A stretch of DNA of 64,000 bases from Stercorarius parasiticus (GCA_013396915.1 VWZL01001961.1:143326-207325); one strand, 5' to 3'; counted from the first letter of the stretch, positions 23,620 to 36,700 are shown. Program-made: numbers and translations. Notes: generated by a model not told the origin, from the letters alone.

Positions 23620-26600
23620 GCGATTACCCTCACAGCGCTGGCAGAGTCCAAGGAGTACTGATAAGAGTCAAGCCTGGACTTCATTTCCTGGGCTCGGGAG
23701 TACAATGTGGGTCAAAAGAGATTTGCCTGACATTTTCACTGGCCGCGTTCCTAGCCCTCACCTAATAGCACTGTATGCATTCTGTTTCAGGAATGCGAAT
23801 TCATTTGTTGTTAACCAGGGTTTCGTTTCAAGACGACAAATACATTTAGGAGAGTAATTTAGGAGGTAGCTGTATAGACCTTATATGTGGGAATCAAGAT
23901 TCATAATAGCATGTCCATGCATGATATTGCTTTATATTTGCACAAATTTAGTAGGCATTTCTTAAAGAACTAAATGCATACAAATTATTTATTCATTTGC
24001 TCAGTTCTAGACAAAGGTGTCCTGAACATTCCTCCAAGCTCTCTGAAAACAGTAATGATAGAAAGTGTACATTATGAAGGAAAATTGAGAGGTTAGATGA
24101 AACATAAAAATGTTACCTTGTAGGCAGCATCCCACTATTCATGGGTACAGCTGTTAACATAAAGAAGAAAATTCCTACATGTACTTCAACATGTAAATAA
24201 ATTACCCTATTAATAAGAGGCAAGCAGATGAAGCAGGTAGTGTATTTTCATACGTAAAGTTATATGATGTGAAAATATGTGGGGAGTTTGGAAGACTTTT
24301 TCTGCTTTCTTATATTTATGGCAATGGGTTACCCTCAGCTAGCACAATTGATCAGCGAAGCTACTGCCTTCGTGAATTGCTTTAAAAGTTTCTTCTGTTT
24401 TTGTAGGCTTCTGCTTTTGAATTGAATAAATAAATAAATAAGTATAACCGATATAATACATTGTATCTTAACTGAAAAGTCTGTTTGGAGAATTCATGCA
24501 AAGCACTATAGAAAAGCCAGGGAGACCTGCTGTTTACGCAGTGGGCAGGGGTGAAAGTTTATAGGACAAATAGTTTAATGGAGAAAATTCTGAGTTAAGA
24601 ACCCAAGGTTTGTCTTCATGAAATGAAGGTTTGTATTCATTAAATAGTTCCTATTAAAATGCTTTATTTTCATTTGGAAACAATTTTAAGCTGTAATTAT
24701 AAGGACAACATCCAGTTCCACTAGGTATGTGCTGCTATTACTTTGTATGTTTAGAAAGCCTTTCAATGAGGTATCTGATGATGTTAGTCCATGCTGAGAA
24801 TTCACCTTCCTGTGAGCATTTTGGAAGAAAACTTTAAAAAAATAATGTTGAGAAACATACTGATATTGCAGTTAGAGCATTGGTTTTAGCATCTGTACTG
24901 TAAATGTAAACTTTGATGACCCATTTGCAGAATCCTTATGAATTTAGCAATCTGTACTTTGTGGCCTTTTTTGTCTATGTTCAATAATGCTTTCTATTTT
25001 AATCAGAACAGTTATGGTGGCAGACTCCACACTTGGGCTTGGGATGTGGAGCTGTTTTGTCAAGGCATCCTGTTCTCACATTCGAAGTAGAGCCTTAGTG
25101 CAAGCATTGCTAAAAACACATTAGGAAGCTGATTTGCGTACCCTCTATCCAGGGCATGAAAGTGTTTGAAAGAAGTTTCTTCAGAGCAAGGAGAAATAAA
25201 GGTTCAAAGGGAAAAAATGTTATGAGCAGCCGGGCATGAAGGCTGCCTGGTGCCTGTTTTCATGGCAAAGTCCTGAGTGCTTAGGCAAGGGTGCAGTGAG
25301 TTTCCATGCTAATCTAGGAATAGCCTGGGCAGCGCATTGTTCATGTGGGAAGGACCCCACGGGAGTCTGTCAAAGTCTCTGATTTGACAGCAAGTCTAGT
25401 TGTGGGCAGCCATCGTTCCTGGCGTGCAGGATGTCCCCAACCTGCTGTGCTAATACAGGCTTGGAGGTCTTCACACTACAGTTCGTAGCTGTAGGTTGGG
25501 TTGAACACTGGCATAGTCGACCATTGGTGCAGGTACAGTAATTACACAGCAGAGTGGTGGTGTATGTTTCTGATGAGCCATGTGCAAACTGCAGAGGCCA
25601 AGATAAAGGACCGCAGTAGAACTTAACTGAAAGTAGCGTTGTTTGAAGGAAAGCTGAAGCTACATTCTTACTGACTTCTTCTTCACCAGCGAAGTTTTAG
25701 TCTTGGAATATTCCACTAAATACATCCACAGAGCTATCGATGTTTGTGAGAGTTTTGTATCTGAGCACTGCATGGCTATAACAACTTTTTGTTGTAGGCT
25801 CCAAGAAAGCCTATAAAACTATGGGCATTTTACAGTGCATTTGTAAGAGAGAAAACAAGGATTTTGTCTCTTTTTTTCTTAAAATTAATTTTTAAGATTA
25901 TTTTTTACATTTCTACAAGGTGTAGCTTGTTTCCAAACACTCTGTTGCTCTTCTTTCTGTTCATTTTACCAGTTCTTACACAGATCTCCTAAACCTGGAC
26001 TACATTGCGTTGATTTCAGTGACAGCTGGTGCTATTTGCAGAGCCAGAATCCAAACTCAGTTTTCCTGGTCCCTGTAGTCCCGTTTGGGCTCTACTGTGT
26101 TGTCTGTGACTGTGGGAGGCTAAACATATCAGTTGCTTACTTCCGTCTGGACTGGTTGTCTTAGGGAACCCAATATCTGACAGTGTGCTCAGGTGCAAGT
26201 GTTGTGGCTTGAGCAAATCCCCAGCTTCAAGAATGGATGCAGCTGCTCTCAGTTTCACAGGGAGCAGAGCTGGTTCTGCTTTTAATTTCTTCACTTTGTT
26301 AGCTTATTTTAGAACTTCCCAGAAATATGCAATTCTGCAGTGGTTTATAGAAATACGTCCACTTATGTTTTTGTATTTTCTCCATGGAATCTGATTCCTG
26401 TTTTCAGAGAGAGTGGGGGCCTCAGAGGGCAACCCGGTCCTTAAGGAAAAATCAACTACTGTTGCCATCTCTTCAATAGGCAAGTAGAGTACAGTGCTTG
26501 AGGGAAGTGCAGTGAAGGCATTTTGTCATTTGGAAAGCACAGAAACTAATGAGTCACTTCTTTCAAATAGAGGCTTTCCCCAAAGGAAGCTACTAGGACA

Positions 26601-29600
26601 ACTAGCTGGTGTTTGTCATTTTGTACACCTCATTTAAAGTAATCATCGTGATTTTGGAAAGGTCAGGGAGAAGAGGAAAAAATGATGCTGGTTGAAAGCA
26701 AAGTTTTGCTGTTGACTTTTTTTGTTTGTTTATTTTGCTTTGCCCATAGTGATATCACTCAAATTTCAAAGGCAGCCTTTGCCTCTCTGGAAAAGAGTAC
26801 TGCAAAGCATCTGTCTTCAAATGTATCAATAATGTCAGTGGAGAGCTCTGGTAAAAGACAACTCTGAGAACGAGGGCAAATTTTTGACCATGTTGAGGGA
26901 GGGAATCATAACCCGTTGCCAATGAAGGATTGAAGATGAAGGTAAGCTTGAGAAACTCCAAGCCTCCTAAGGAAAAAAAAACACCTGTATTGACAACTTT
27001 GAACATCATCCTTTAGTAGTCGACCCCAGGCTTAATTATGAAAAAAAATATGAAAACTTTAATAAATATCTTGTGGTATTATTTTGGAAAAAGTTTTTGA
27101 TAGCATTACATGGAAAACAGTCAAGTTAGAGAACATGGGAGCTAACGGTAAAAATTCAAACAAGAAATGGATGAGGGATACAGGGACAGGTTGGGACTGA
27201 GAGCTGCTGAACTGTATACATAAATATGCAAGTAAATAAATCAGCTTAGATTAAAAGAAAGGGATCTATTCATTGCCATAGTTGTTGCAAATTAGAGGGA
27301 GTCTAGAATAGTTAGGTCTGAAAGGCACTGAGATTTGTTGGTTCAGTTTTTCGACATACAATTTTTGTACTGCTCAGAAAAGTCTTGTCCTTCACCATAT
27401 TAATTTTTGTGATTTATTTTTAGATTAAAAAGAATGGGGTCTAAAACATTGAGAAACCCTGATGCTTGGTTGACTTCTGTGGACAGCATTACCTCTTCCT
27501 GTTATCCAGCTGCCTTGTTTTGTTTTATTTTTTTTTTCTATCCTACAGTCCAAATACACAGGCTTCATTTTTTTTTTCTTGTTTCAACCACAAATTAATC
27601 TTTGCTTTCCAGTACTCGATTTGTGACTGAGAATTACTTCAAATTTAACCCTATTCATGTAATTTATCCCTTTCTAATACAAAATAAGAAATAAAGCAGA
27701 AATTGATTAGCAATTCTCTCTCTTAAGATGGAAAAAGGGATATTATTAAAAAGTCATTATCATACCCATTTGCGTCTTCTAGAGCTATTAAAAGGTTACA
27801 TTCTACATTAGATGTTAGAACTAACTATATATATGAATTTCATTTTCAGTATGTGATTAGATGCCTCTGAATTTAACCCTAAAATTCATTCTTTTCCTCA
27901 ATGGGGATCTCTGCAGGTTGGAGGAGCTTGTGTTCTGATGGTTTTTCTTTTCCAGTGCAGGGGTCAGGAGAGAAAGCTAAATGTCTTCAGAGGGATTTAA
28001 GTGTATCGCTAATCAGATGGACAATGTGCCTTTTGGTGAGACAATAATTTGCTCAAGTTTTTGTCATGTGTTTCTCTTTTATATAGCTGATGCTCACTTC
28101 CAAGAATTTTTTAAACCTTTTCCCTGCCTTGACGGAGTCAAAGGATTCTTATTTTTCAAGCTGAAATAAATTGCTTAAGCCATGATTTCCCTTTGCAAAA
28201 AACATTCAAAAAATCTTAAAACACATTTGCTAAGATTTTCAGTTGTCATTTAGATGAAGTCCAAAAGAAAGAATGAAATAACAGGAATGGAAGGCTGATA
28301 TTAAATGAACAGGAAGCAAGCATCTTTCTAAGGGGTGTAAAAGAAAAAACAGATTAACTCAGCGGTTTCAGTTGAGTCTTGTTTAGCTTGCTTTTACTTT
28401 GTCCCTTTTCCTTCTTGACAAAGTGACTTGCAGTCTTTTCAGATAGAATTAATTACTCTTAATGTTGAAGGATTACAGACCAGCCCGAAACCTAGTAGAA
28501 TCAATGAACTGAAGAACAATCTCTTCAATATCATGTCTTTTGCTGAAAATATCTAAAGGTATTTTTAGCTGATAAACTGTAGGCTTGGTTAAAGTAGGCA
28601 TTGCATCAGTGTGGAGCAACTCTGACATGAATATCTCTGAACTTGCGGGGTTCTGAAAATATTTCTAGTATATCTTGTCTAAGACTGAATTATAGCCAGC
28701 TTCAGGCAAGGAACAGGTAATACTTATATGGCCTCTGCAGCAGCCTCAAAGTGAAATTAACTCTCGAGTCCAAAGACTTGTGCCAAGTTTTTGGTTATTA
28801 TATTATACAGTGGAGGTACACTTTCTCCAGTCACCCATCTATTCCAGCCCTTGAACAGTTCTTCATAAAGTATTGAAAGCCACTTCGGAAAGATAATCCT
28901 GTAGCCTGTGTAATTCATATGAATGGCTTCCTGCCCTAAGCTGTATATGTTCATGTTTTTGGACAGTTCTTCTCCCTTCCAAAACCTCCTGAATATGCCA
29001 TTTTTGTGGATTTTTTCTTTCCCTTTGCCTGTTTTCTGGTAGATCAACAGCACCACTGACTGCACCATACACCTGTGTTACCTAATGAAAGGAATAAGCA
29101 CTTAAATATTTCTGTTTGGTGGTTTTCAAGTCAGATGCAAAAATCACATGTTATAGCCTAATGTTAACTTTTGACTTCTTAATAGTTTACAGTTTTCACA
29201 GCTCCTCTAAAAATTAAAATTCAGAAGCAAGAAAGGATACTTTGTGATTGATTAATTTCTTGATTCTCTTAGAGCGTGATGCATGGATTGCTCATCAATT
29301 TTATAGGGTAATGTATCATGCCACTTATAAATATCTCATTATCTTCTCTATGCAAACACGTGTATCAGAAATACAACAGTTGAATGCATGCAGGATTTAT
29401 ATTTCCCTAGGGAAAAGTAAAACCTCAGACTCATTATAGCATCCCAGGCCCCAGCTGGTTGGCATACCAAACATCACCTGGCTTACTGAGAGTCTCTTCT
29501 AGGTTCAGGGCAGCAGTAAGTGCATCCTAATCAGGGTGCTACGGAAATATTTGGCTTGGTCATGGGCAAATCAACATTTTCTCATTCTTTGTGAGAATTT

Positions 29601-29891
29601 TCCTTTTACTCATTTATTTACCATGTGAGTTAGAATTTGAATTAGTACATGAGGAAAAAATAATTCTTTACTTGTAGGGCTTGTTTACACAAGCAAGAAC
29701 CATGCAAATGACTTTAACATTCTTGTTATTTCCAGCTTTTTGCTATTTGCAATTTTCATCCCACACATTGAGCAAATACATTTTTAAACAAAACCAGAGA
29801 TATCGTAAGTTAGAGGATGGGAGATTTTGGCAAAAGAGCCTGGAAAAAACCCTCTGGTTTTTGGAGAACCAATAATTTCACAGAGACGTTA
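23620..29891. other. Unique non-coding sequence
   Basis: No gene is supported. It includes an AAAT microsatellite (24424-24441) and T runs at about 27528-27537 and 27569-27577. The longest frames are about 100 codons (minus 28757-29068) with no domain that I recognise. A faint CR1-like stretch near 27303 is too diverged to call. Confidence 0.5.
24424..24441. repeat. AAAT microsatellite
   Basis: Four and a half units of AATA repeated without interruption, ending at the G of AAGTATAACC. Confidence 0.75.
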
Positions 29892-30468
29892 CAGAATCAC
29901 AGAATGGTTTGGGTTGGAAGGGACCTTCAAGATCATCTAGTTCCAACTCCCCTGCCATGGGCAGGGACACCTCCCACTAGACCAGGCGGCTCAAAGCCTC
30001 ATCCAGCCTGGACCTGAACACTTCCAGACATGGGGCATCCACAACTTCTCTGGGCAACCTGGGCCAGTGCTTCACCACTGTTACCATAAAGAATTGCTTC
30101 CTGATATCAAATATAAATCTACCCTCTTTCAGTTTGAAACTGTTACCCCATGTCCTATCATAACACTCCCTGATAAAGAGTCCTTCCCCATCCTTCCTGT
30201 TGGCCCCCTTTAGGTACTAAAAGGCTGCTGTAAGGTCTCCCCGGAGCCTTCTCTTCTCCGGGCTGAACAAGCCCAACTCTCTCAGCCTGTCTTCATAGGA
30301 GAGGTGCTCCAGCCCTCTGATCACCTTCGTGGCCCTCTGCTGGACCCATTCCAACATGTCCATGTCCTTCTTGTGCTGAGGACTCCACAGCTGGACGCAG
30401 TACTGCAGGTGGGGTCTCACCGGAGCAGAGTAGAGGGGGAGAATCGCCTCCCTTGACCTGCTGGCCAC
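29892..30468 (-). mobile_element. CR1 LINE, type A, minus orientation
   Basis: About 577 bp of CR1. The plus strand starts with the inverted terminus CAGAATCACAGAATGG, runs through the inverted 3' UTR, and enters the inverted end of ORF2. It stops abruptly at about 30468, the 5' truncation point. It is a longer copy of the type A tail at 10133. It heads a cluster of four transposons between 29.9 and 33.7 kb. Confidence 0.95.
30217..30468 (-). pseudogene. CR1 ORF2 C-terminal remnant
   Basis: The minus strand is open through the CR1 part for about 84 codons and encodes the ORF2 C-terminal region: [20 protein letters not shown], then [20 protein letters not shown]. The frame extends a little upstream into unique DNA (to 30495), which is not part of the element. 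This region lies after the reverse transcriptase core, so the fragment has no catalytic motif. The open frame suggests modest age. Confidence 0.9.
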
Positions 30469-30751
30469 ATTATTGATTATGACAGTTATTTTCATAGAAC
30501 TACCATCTCACTATTAATCAGGAAATGTAAAGTATTAGGAATTTATAGGAAAAGAAGAGAAAACTAAACAAAGAACAAGCTGAGCATTTCTAAGTCTGAG
30601 GTTCACTCGTATCTTGAACACTGTACCATTCTTAGCCTCTCTTCTTAAAAAGGATGTATTGCAGAAATGGAAAAGATTCAGGAAAAAGCAGTGAGGGCAG
30701 ACAAAGGCAGCGAACAGCTTCCATAAAAGCTATGACTTGGTGGGCTGGCCA
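30469..30751. other. Unique spacer between CR1 and LTR
   Basis: A 283-bp AT-rich spacer without a recognisable gene or repeat. Confidence 0.6.
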
Positions 30752-31805
30752 TGTATATTGGGTTTACGTGGCAAGGTAGCGGGGGCAAGGGTTGCAGGGG
30801 TGACTTTGGTGAGAAGATGCCAGAAGCTGCCATCGTGTCACACAGAGCTAATGCCAGCTGGCTACAAGCCAGACCCACCACTGGTCAAAGCTGAGTAGCA
30901 CCTCTGTGAGAATGTATTTAAGAAAGGGTAAAAGCTGCTGTGAAATAGCACCTGGGAGAGAGGAGTGAGAAAATGTGAGAAAGAAAGCCCAGCAGACACC
31001 AAGGTCAGTGAAGAAGGAGGGGGAGGAGATGCTCCAGGCATTGGTGCAAAGATTCCCCAGCAGCCCATGGTGAAGACCATGGTGAGGCAGGCTGTCCCCC
31101 TACAGCCCATGGAGGTCCACGGTGGAGCAGTCATCCACCTGCAGCCTGTGGAGGACCCCACGCTGGAGCAGTTGGATGCCCGAAGGAGGCTGTGACCCTG
31201 GGGGAAGCCTGTAGTTGAGCAGGTTTTCTGGCAGGACCTGTGACACCATTGGGGACCCATGCTGGAGCAGTCTGTTCCTGAAGGACTGTACCCACTGGAA
31301 AGGACCCATGCTGGAGCAGTTCATGAAGAACTGCAGCCCGTGGGAGGGACCGACATTGGAGAAGTTCATGGAGGACTGTCTGCTATGGGAGGAACCCCAC
31401 ACTGGAGCAGGGGGAGAGTGTGAGGAGGAAGGAGCAGCAGAGACAACGTGTAATGAACTGACCACAACCCCTACTCCTCATCCCCTTGTGCTGCTCAGGG
31501 GGAGGAGGTAGAGAAATTGGGAGTGAAGCTGAGGCTGGGAAGAAAGGAGGAGTGGGGGGAAGGTGCTTTTAGATTTGTTCTTATTTCTCATTATCTTACT
31601 CTGTTTAATTGTCAATAAATTAACTTAATTTCCCCAAGTCGAATATGTTTTGCCTGTGATGGTACCTGGTACGTTAAGATCTCCTTGTGCTTATCTCAAC
31701 CCATGAGCTTTTTTTTTAAATTTTCCCCCCTGTCCTGTTAATTGAGAGAGAATGATAGAGCAGCTTGGTGGGTACCTGGCAGCCAGCCAAGGTTGACCCA
31801 TCACA
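30752..31805 (+). mobile_element. Solo LTR of an avian endogenous retrovirus
   Basis: A roughly 1.05-kb element with TG at 30752 and CA at 31804-31805. It resembles a widespread neoavian LTR that I recognise by GGGTTTACGTGGCAAGG near the start, the GGTCAGTGAAGAAGGAGG block, the GCTGGAGCAG repeats and a CAATAAATTAACTTAATTTC polyadenylation region near the end (AATAAA at 31614). A TATA-like TATTTAAG lies at 30915-30922. No gag, pol or env sequence adjoins it, so it is best explained as a solo LTR left by recombination between the two LTRs of a provirus. A target-site duplication is not clear: only CCA is shared by the two flanks (30749-30751 and 31806-31808), so the exact ends could be off by a few bases. 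I am unsure of the Repbase subfamily name. Confidence 0.88.
31253..31413 (+). repeat. 45-bp minisatellite-like repeat inside the LTR
   Basis: Units begin with GGACCCA followed by GCTGGAGCAG or a variant, at about 31253, 31302, 31347 and 31391, so the spacings are 49, 45 and 44 bp. Diverged related units (ACGCTGGAGCAGTTGG) continue upstream to about 31120. Because the period is near 45, the plus frame at 31215-31511 repeats a 15-residue pattern (GPMLEQFMKNCSPWE, then GPTLEKFMEDCLLWE). The repeat is part of the LTR family as I recall it. Translation is not supported by any start context. Confidence 0.8.
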
Positions 31806-32191
31806 CCATCAAAAACAGACAGGGAGATAAGAAGCATGGAGGAGACAAGGATAAAATAACTCTAAAATCATGAATGCCATGGCAAAAGGAGATAGTGTTT
31901 CTGCTTCTTTCAGTGCAAGATCTAGGAGCATCAAATGAATCTATGAGAAGCCCGTAACAAAACAGGCAAAAGAGGCAGCTCTTCGTGCAATGGGAATCAG
32001 AACCAAGGAGCTTGCAGATAGGCAATCCTGTGAATCATAAAAGTTTACAAAGGCTCAAGGGAGGAATGTACAAGTACTTAGAAGAAGTATCTGTTAGGGA
32101 TTAGCAAACACAGAAAACTACCTCCAAATCTGGAAATCAGCTGAATGGAAAACAGCTGGAAGCTAGGAAAGTACTCAGGGGAAGTATCATA
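31806..32191. other. Unique spacer between LTR and CR1
   Basis: A 386-bp stretch with no gene or recognised repeat. A minus frame of 74 codons (31801-32025) has no motif. Confidence 0.6.
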
Positions 32192-32333
32192 AGTGTTCAA
32201 GGTAAGGCTGTGGATGGGGCTTTGAGCAACCTGAGCTAGTGAAAGATGTCCCTGCTTACAGCAGGGGGGATTGGACTCGATGATCTTTAAAGGTCCCTCC
32301 AACTCAAACCATTCTATGATTCTATGATTCTAT
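32192..32333 (+). mobile_element. CR1 LINE tail, type A
   Basis: About 140 bp of CR1 3' end. GTGTTCAAGGTAAGGCTG marks the last ORF2 codons, followed by GGGATTGGACTCGATGATCT, TCCAACTCAAACC and three ATTCTATG-type units at the terminus. It is more diverged from the other type A copies (for example GATTGGACTCGATG for GTTGGAACTAGATG), which may mark another subfamily. Confidence 0.93.
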
Positions 32334-33271
32334 ATGGTTGTCCCTGTTTTCACTCTCCTCAAGCAGATGGCTATAGCCATTGATGGAAACCATGGAATAC
32401 CAGATCAGATGAACCCCTGTGCTTGCCCAGTACTGATATTTTTATGAGGAAATATAAGAATGAAACTTATAGGTAGCTAGAATTAGACAAGGTGGATCTC
32501 ACTCAGATTTCTGAGAGGTGGGAAAAAAGTCGAACACGCATATTTCAGGGGGAAGAAAGGGGACAAATGTTCCTCATGGAAAATGCATCAGCTCTGACGT
32601 CACCCTTGTCCATACAAGCAGACATCTGGGTACAAATGGTGAACATCGTAATTACTTTGAAAGCACTGCTCTGAAAAGACTGTATAAACATTGAGAAATA
32701 GGATCTTTCAACATATTGAGAACAAGAACAAAGTACAACCCAAAATAAAATTATGTCTTTGCTAGATCATTTCTAGTCAATTTTCTTCAAGGATCAGGTC
32801 ACTTAGGCAAATCTTCATTGTTGAAAGGAGCAAGCAGTTTAGAGGCAAGTGCTTCGATACATGAAAGGAAAGACATTAAAATGCCTCAAAGACTGTGGAT
32901 GACTTGTTTTCAGGCAGGTATTTTTGGATTGTTTATTAAACTATTTTTATTTCGTGTTTTTGAGGGATAATACATTTTGTCTTGGAAAAATAGTTCATCC
33001 AAAACAAAGAGCATCTTTTTTTTTTAAAACCTGTTGCATTAATATTCAATCTCCCATTGCATTAATAATCCAAAATTAGTGTCTAAAGAAGTGTGATGTG
33101 AGGGAAGTGAAGGGCTTAAATTCTTGCATCACAGTCTAAATTATTATTTCAAGTTTTGACAAATAGATTAGTCATCTTATTGATGGAGATAAAACAGTAT
33201 CTGTGTTAATTGAAACATAAAGGTCCTTGCATCAAACTTTATGATTTTCCTTATGTAGAATCAAAAAAAAT
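32334..33271. other. Unique non-coding sequence
   Basis: AT-rich spacer between two CR1 copies with no gene. A T run at about 33017-33026 and an A run at about 33263-33270 were noted; the latter abuts the next CR1. Confidence 0.6.
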
Positions 33272-33713
33272 TGTAGAATCATTTAGGTTGGAAAAGACCC
33301 TAAATATCATCGAGTCCAACCGTTAACCTAACACTGCCAAAAACACCACTAAACCATGTCCCTTAGTGCCATATATACATCTTTTAAATGCCTCCAGGGA
33401 TGGCAACTCAACCACTTCCCTGGGCAGCCTGTTCCAGTGCTTGACAACCCCTTCAGTGAAGAAATTCTTCCTAATATCCAATCTACACCTCCCCTGGTGC
33501 AACTTGAGGACATTTCCTCTTGTCCTATTGATTGTTACTTGGGAGAAAATACAGACCCTCATCTCACTACACCCTCCTTTCAGGTGGCTGCAGAGAGCAA
33601 TAACATCTCCCCTCAGCCTCCTTTACTCCGGGCTAAACAACGCCAGTTCCCTCAGCTGCTCCTCATAGGACTTGTTCTTGAGAGCCTTTACCAGCTTCAT
33701 TGCTCTTCTTTGG
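33272..33713 (-). mobile_element. CR1 LINE, type B, minus orientation
   Basis: About 440 bp of a CR1 subfamily whose inverted terminus reads TAGAATCATTTAGGTTGG, followed by AAGACCC and GAGTCCAACCGTTAACC. The minus strand still encodes an ORF2 C-terminal remnant at 33356-33530: [20 protein letters not shown] and [16 protein letters not shown]. The 5' limit, near TCTTCTTTGGA, is approximate. The same subfamily is at 63473 and, as a 52-bp tail, at 13996. Confidence 0.92.
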
Positions 33714-36700
33714 AATTGCAAATCTACTTATCATCTAAACAATTTTGAAAAACAACTGGCATTTACCATCTTCAACTATTTTGACAGCTTGTAGGGAGAG
33801 GTTACTCACCACTGCTGTTAACTGCCGGTTTCATCCCTGCTTTCTCTTAGAACTGCTTACTGAATGCCAGAGGGTGTTTGCAGTTTATTACCGCTCACTT
33901 TTAAGTAACTGTAAAATGCTGTACAGAAGTCAAAGGTCTCCTTTACTGAGTCCCCCCGAAATAAGGATTTCAGCATGGAGATCTGCCCAGTTTCTTTTAC
34001 AGTGAACACTAACACAAAGAATTTATTTTATTCTTTGCAGTCTTGTCCTCTCTCAGGTTCCTCTTGTGTACTTTGATCATTAATTGGCCTTACAGACTTT
34101 GCCAAGCTTCTTGCTACTGGTGTGTTTGAAGAAAGATTTTGTGTTTAGTTTTAATTCCTTTCACCAGCTGCCCTTCAAACTCTCTTTTGGACCCTCCTAG
34201 TTATGTTTTTTACATTTAATCTGCCAGAATTCATGGTCATTTCCTTTTCCTTAGGTTTGATACAGCTTAAGCCTCCTGAGGGGTGCCTTCTTGCTTTTAG
34301 TAACCTCCCTTATCTGCTGTTCAGTCCTTATGACTTTTCCACCCTTTCTAAAAATACTTTTAAAAAAAATCCGTGGCATGCATTCATCAGTGCTGCTCCT
34401 TCAACAATCTCCACACTCTCTGTAAGGTTTTCATTCTCTTAGATGCTCGTTTTAAACAAATTTCTTCATCTTTGTGTGGCTCTGCCTCTTGAAAGAGCAA
34501 AATTGAGGCATATCTTTTTGGTTTCTGTTGCTCCTGTAGGGATACGGAGTTTATATAGATTCACATGAGAAGTTTTGAGCCAAGCCACGTGCAATAGTCA
34601 GGACAAGGTTGAGGAAGGCGTCCTACTTTGTGGGCTGCCTTCACAGCTGCTTCGAGATGTACTTATCAATGGCCTCATAAAAATGTGATCTCTGCGTTAT
34701 GTACCAATGTGAATCTTTATAAGGGTAATTGAAGGCTCCTACTATTCTCGTGTTTCCTGCCCTTTCTACCTCTAATCTCTCATGGCATAGCAGTCAGTGC
34801 TGCCATCCTATCTGGGTGGTCAGTAATGTCTTATGTTCTTCCTATGTAGACCTTGGATTTTGGTCCCTAAGGACACTGAGGCACTTGAGCAGGTAGGTAG
34901 TTTGTCAGTTTTGATTCTTATCAACTTGGGCTTCTCTGATCCAGTGACTGTTAAGAGAATGAGTGTAGACATGAGACCACGAGACAGGAAGGGACCAGCA
35001 ACAGAGTTCAGGGAAAGTGGTTCTTGCTCCGGGGATTCAGCCAGATTTTCTCCACAATCAGAGGAGAGAGGGAGGCTCTTCTAAAGAACAATTAATCCCA
35101 CTTTCTTTGGAACAAGACAAGACAGTTTATTCTTAAATTTAGATTAGTTGCCTCTAAGTTATTTTTCCGTTTGCAAAATACACATTCAAGGCCTCACTGA
35201 TGCAGGATTTAAGTCCCTAAAGTGTATTGCCAGGGAAATATAAGTCTGTGGTGTACACTGAGTGGGTTACCCTCCTTCCTCCTGCTGAAATCAGTCCAAT
35301 TAAGTTTCTCTTAAATTTTGAGGATAGATCTTCTTAGCTGGTAGGGCTCACAAGGGGAAGGCAGAAGAAATAGGATACAGTGGTTCTGGTGCTTGGTCCA
35401 AGGACCTATTTTTATATTAAATAGTTAATGGTAAGAGAAATCCTTGGAATGGAGACCGTCTGCCAATAAAGTAACTTTACTCCTCATCACAGTTCCAAGT
35501 GCCTGAAGGATTTGGAAGTCTAGACTTTGAGGGTTAAAAATTCTACTCTTTTCAGGGAGAATGGATTACTTCTTTACGTAAAGAGAGATGCATACACAAG
35601 GATGAGGGAAAAAAAGAGAGAGTCGTGTTTTTATGCCTGATGCATATGAAAGAACCTAACGCCCCTTAAGTAGCTCTGAGAGATACATTATTACTGGTCC
35701 ATATCAGTTATATTGATTCAGAAATAGAAATAACTGGTTTTGCCTAACACTTAAATAATTGATTATTCTAAGACTATTTCTATAAGACAGCAACTACCAT
35801 TCCAGTTGTAAAGGTGTAGACACTAAACCATCTCTTCTTTGAAGGTGAGGAAAGCTATGGCAGACCATGACAGCTGATGAACTTCCTATAAATACATAGA
35901 ACATGGTTTCAGCAGCTGCTGTGACTTACCAATTTAAAATCAACTTTCTTATGCACTGGAAGACAAAAAGACAAATTCTTGATGAATGCCCCAAATAAGT
36001 ATTGGTCAATATCAAATTTAGTAGACAATTTATGGAGTTGCAGTATTACTGCCTGAGTTCTTTAATGCTAGGCTAGAGACAACTCCTTGAGGGCTTCCTA
36101 AGCACAGAGTGTGCTGTTTTGTTATGGACTTTTTTTATGGCCATATTCAGAGGAAGTATTTAATGGGTGACAATTTGTAGATTTGAAGTCAATTTTCAGT
36201 GTATATGACCCTGTGGACTACATTTCATAAGCAACAACACAGGGATTTTATTGATAACCTCTTTTAAAAAAAATTAATGTAGAAACTTTTATATTACTTT
36301 TACTTAGCAAAAATATTAACCTACTGATATGTGTTCCTGTTTAACAACCCAGTGAAGCTGCTTAAACTGACAACTCCCACTACTGCCAGAATTATTGCTT
36401 ATCTGTAATCTTATATATCTAAGCATTTATATTGTTTTGTTACATTTCATATTATGTAGATTTTCATACTGTAGTTTCTGAGCAGCTTTCTGAAGTGCAG
36501 AGAGCAATGTGACTAGCATCCATGGTATCTATTCTTGCATCTATTCCCTATGGGAAAAATGAGAATAGTGGAGGTGCTTTGAGTTTATAAATGAAATCAA
36601 AGCTGAAAATAACTTTTGCACATAGATCCCCTTTGGTTATTCAGGAAATACGTTCCAAACACTTAGCCCTGGAGAAGATGTTGTCTCTAGTGCCGATGAG

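Noticed and set aside
27303..27355. Ancient CR1 tail (TAGAATAGTTAGGTCTG)
   Set aside because: The similarity to a CR1 terminus covers only about 20 bases with mismatches. It is too weak to call.
30965..31511. Open frames of 76-132 codons on both strands as host genes
   Set aside because: They all lie inside the LTR and arise from its GC-rich repeat.
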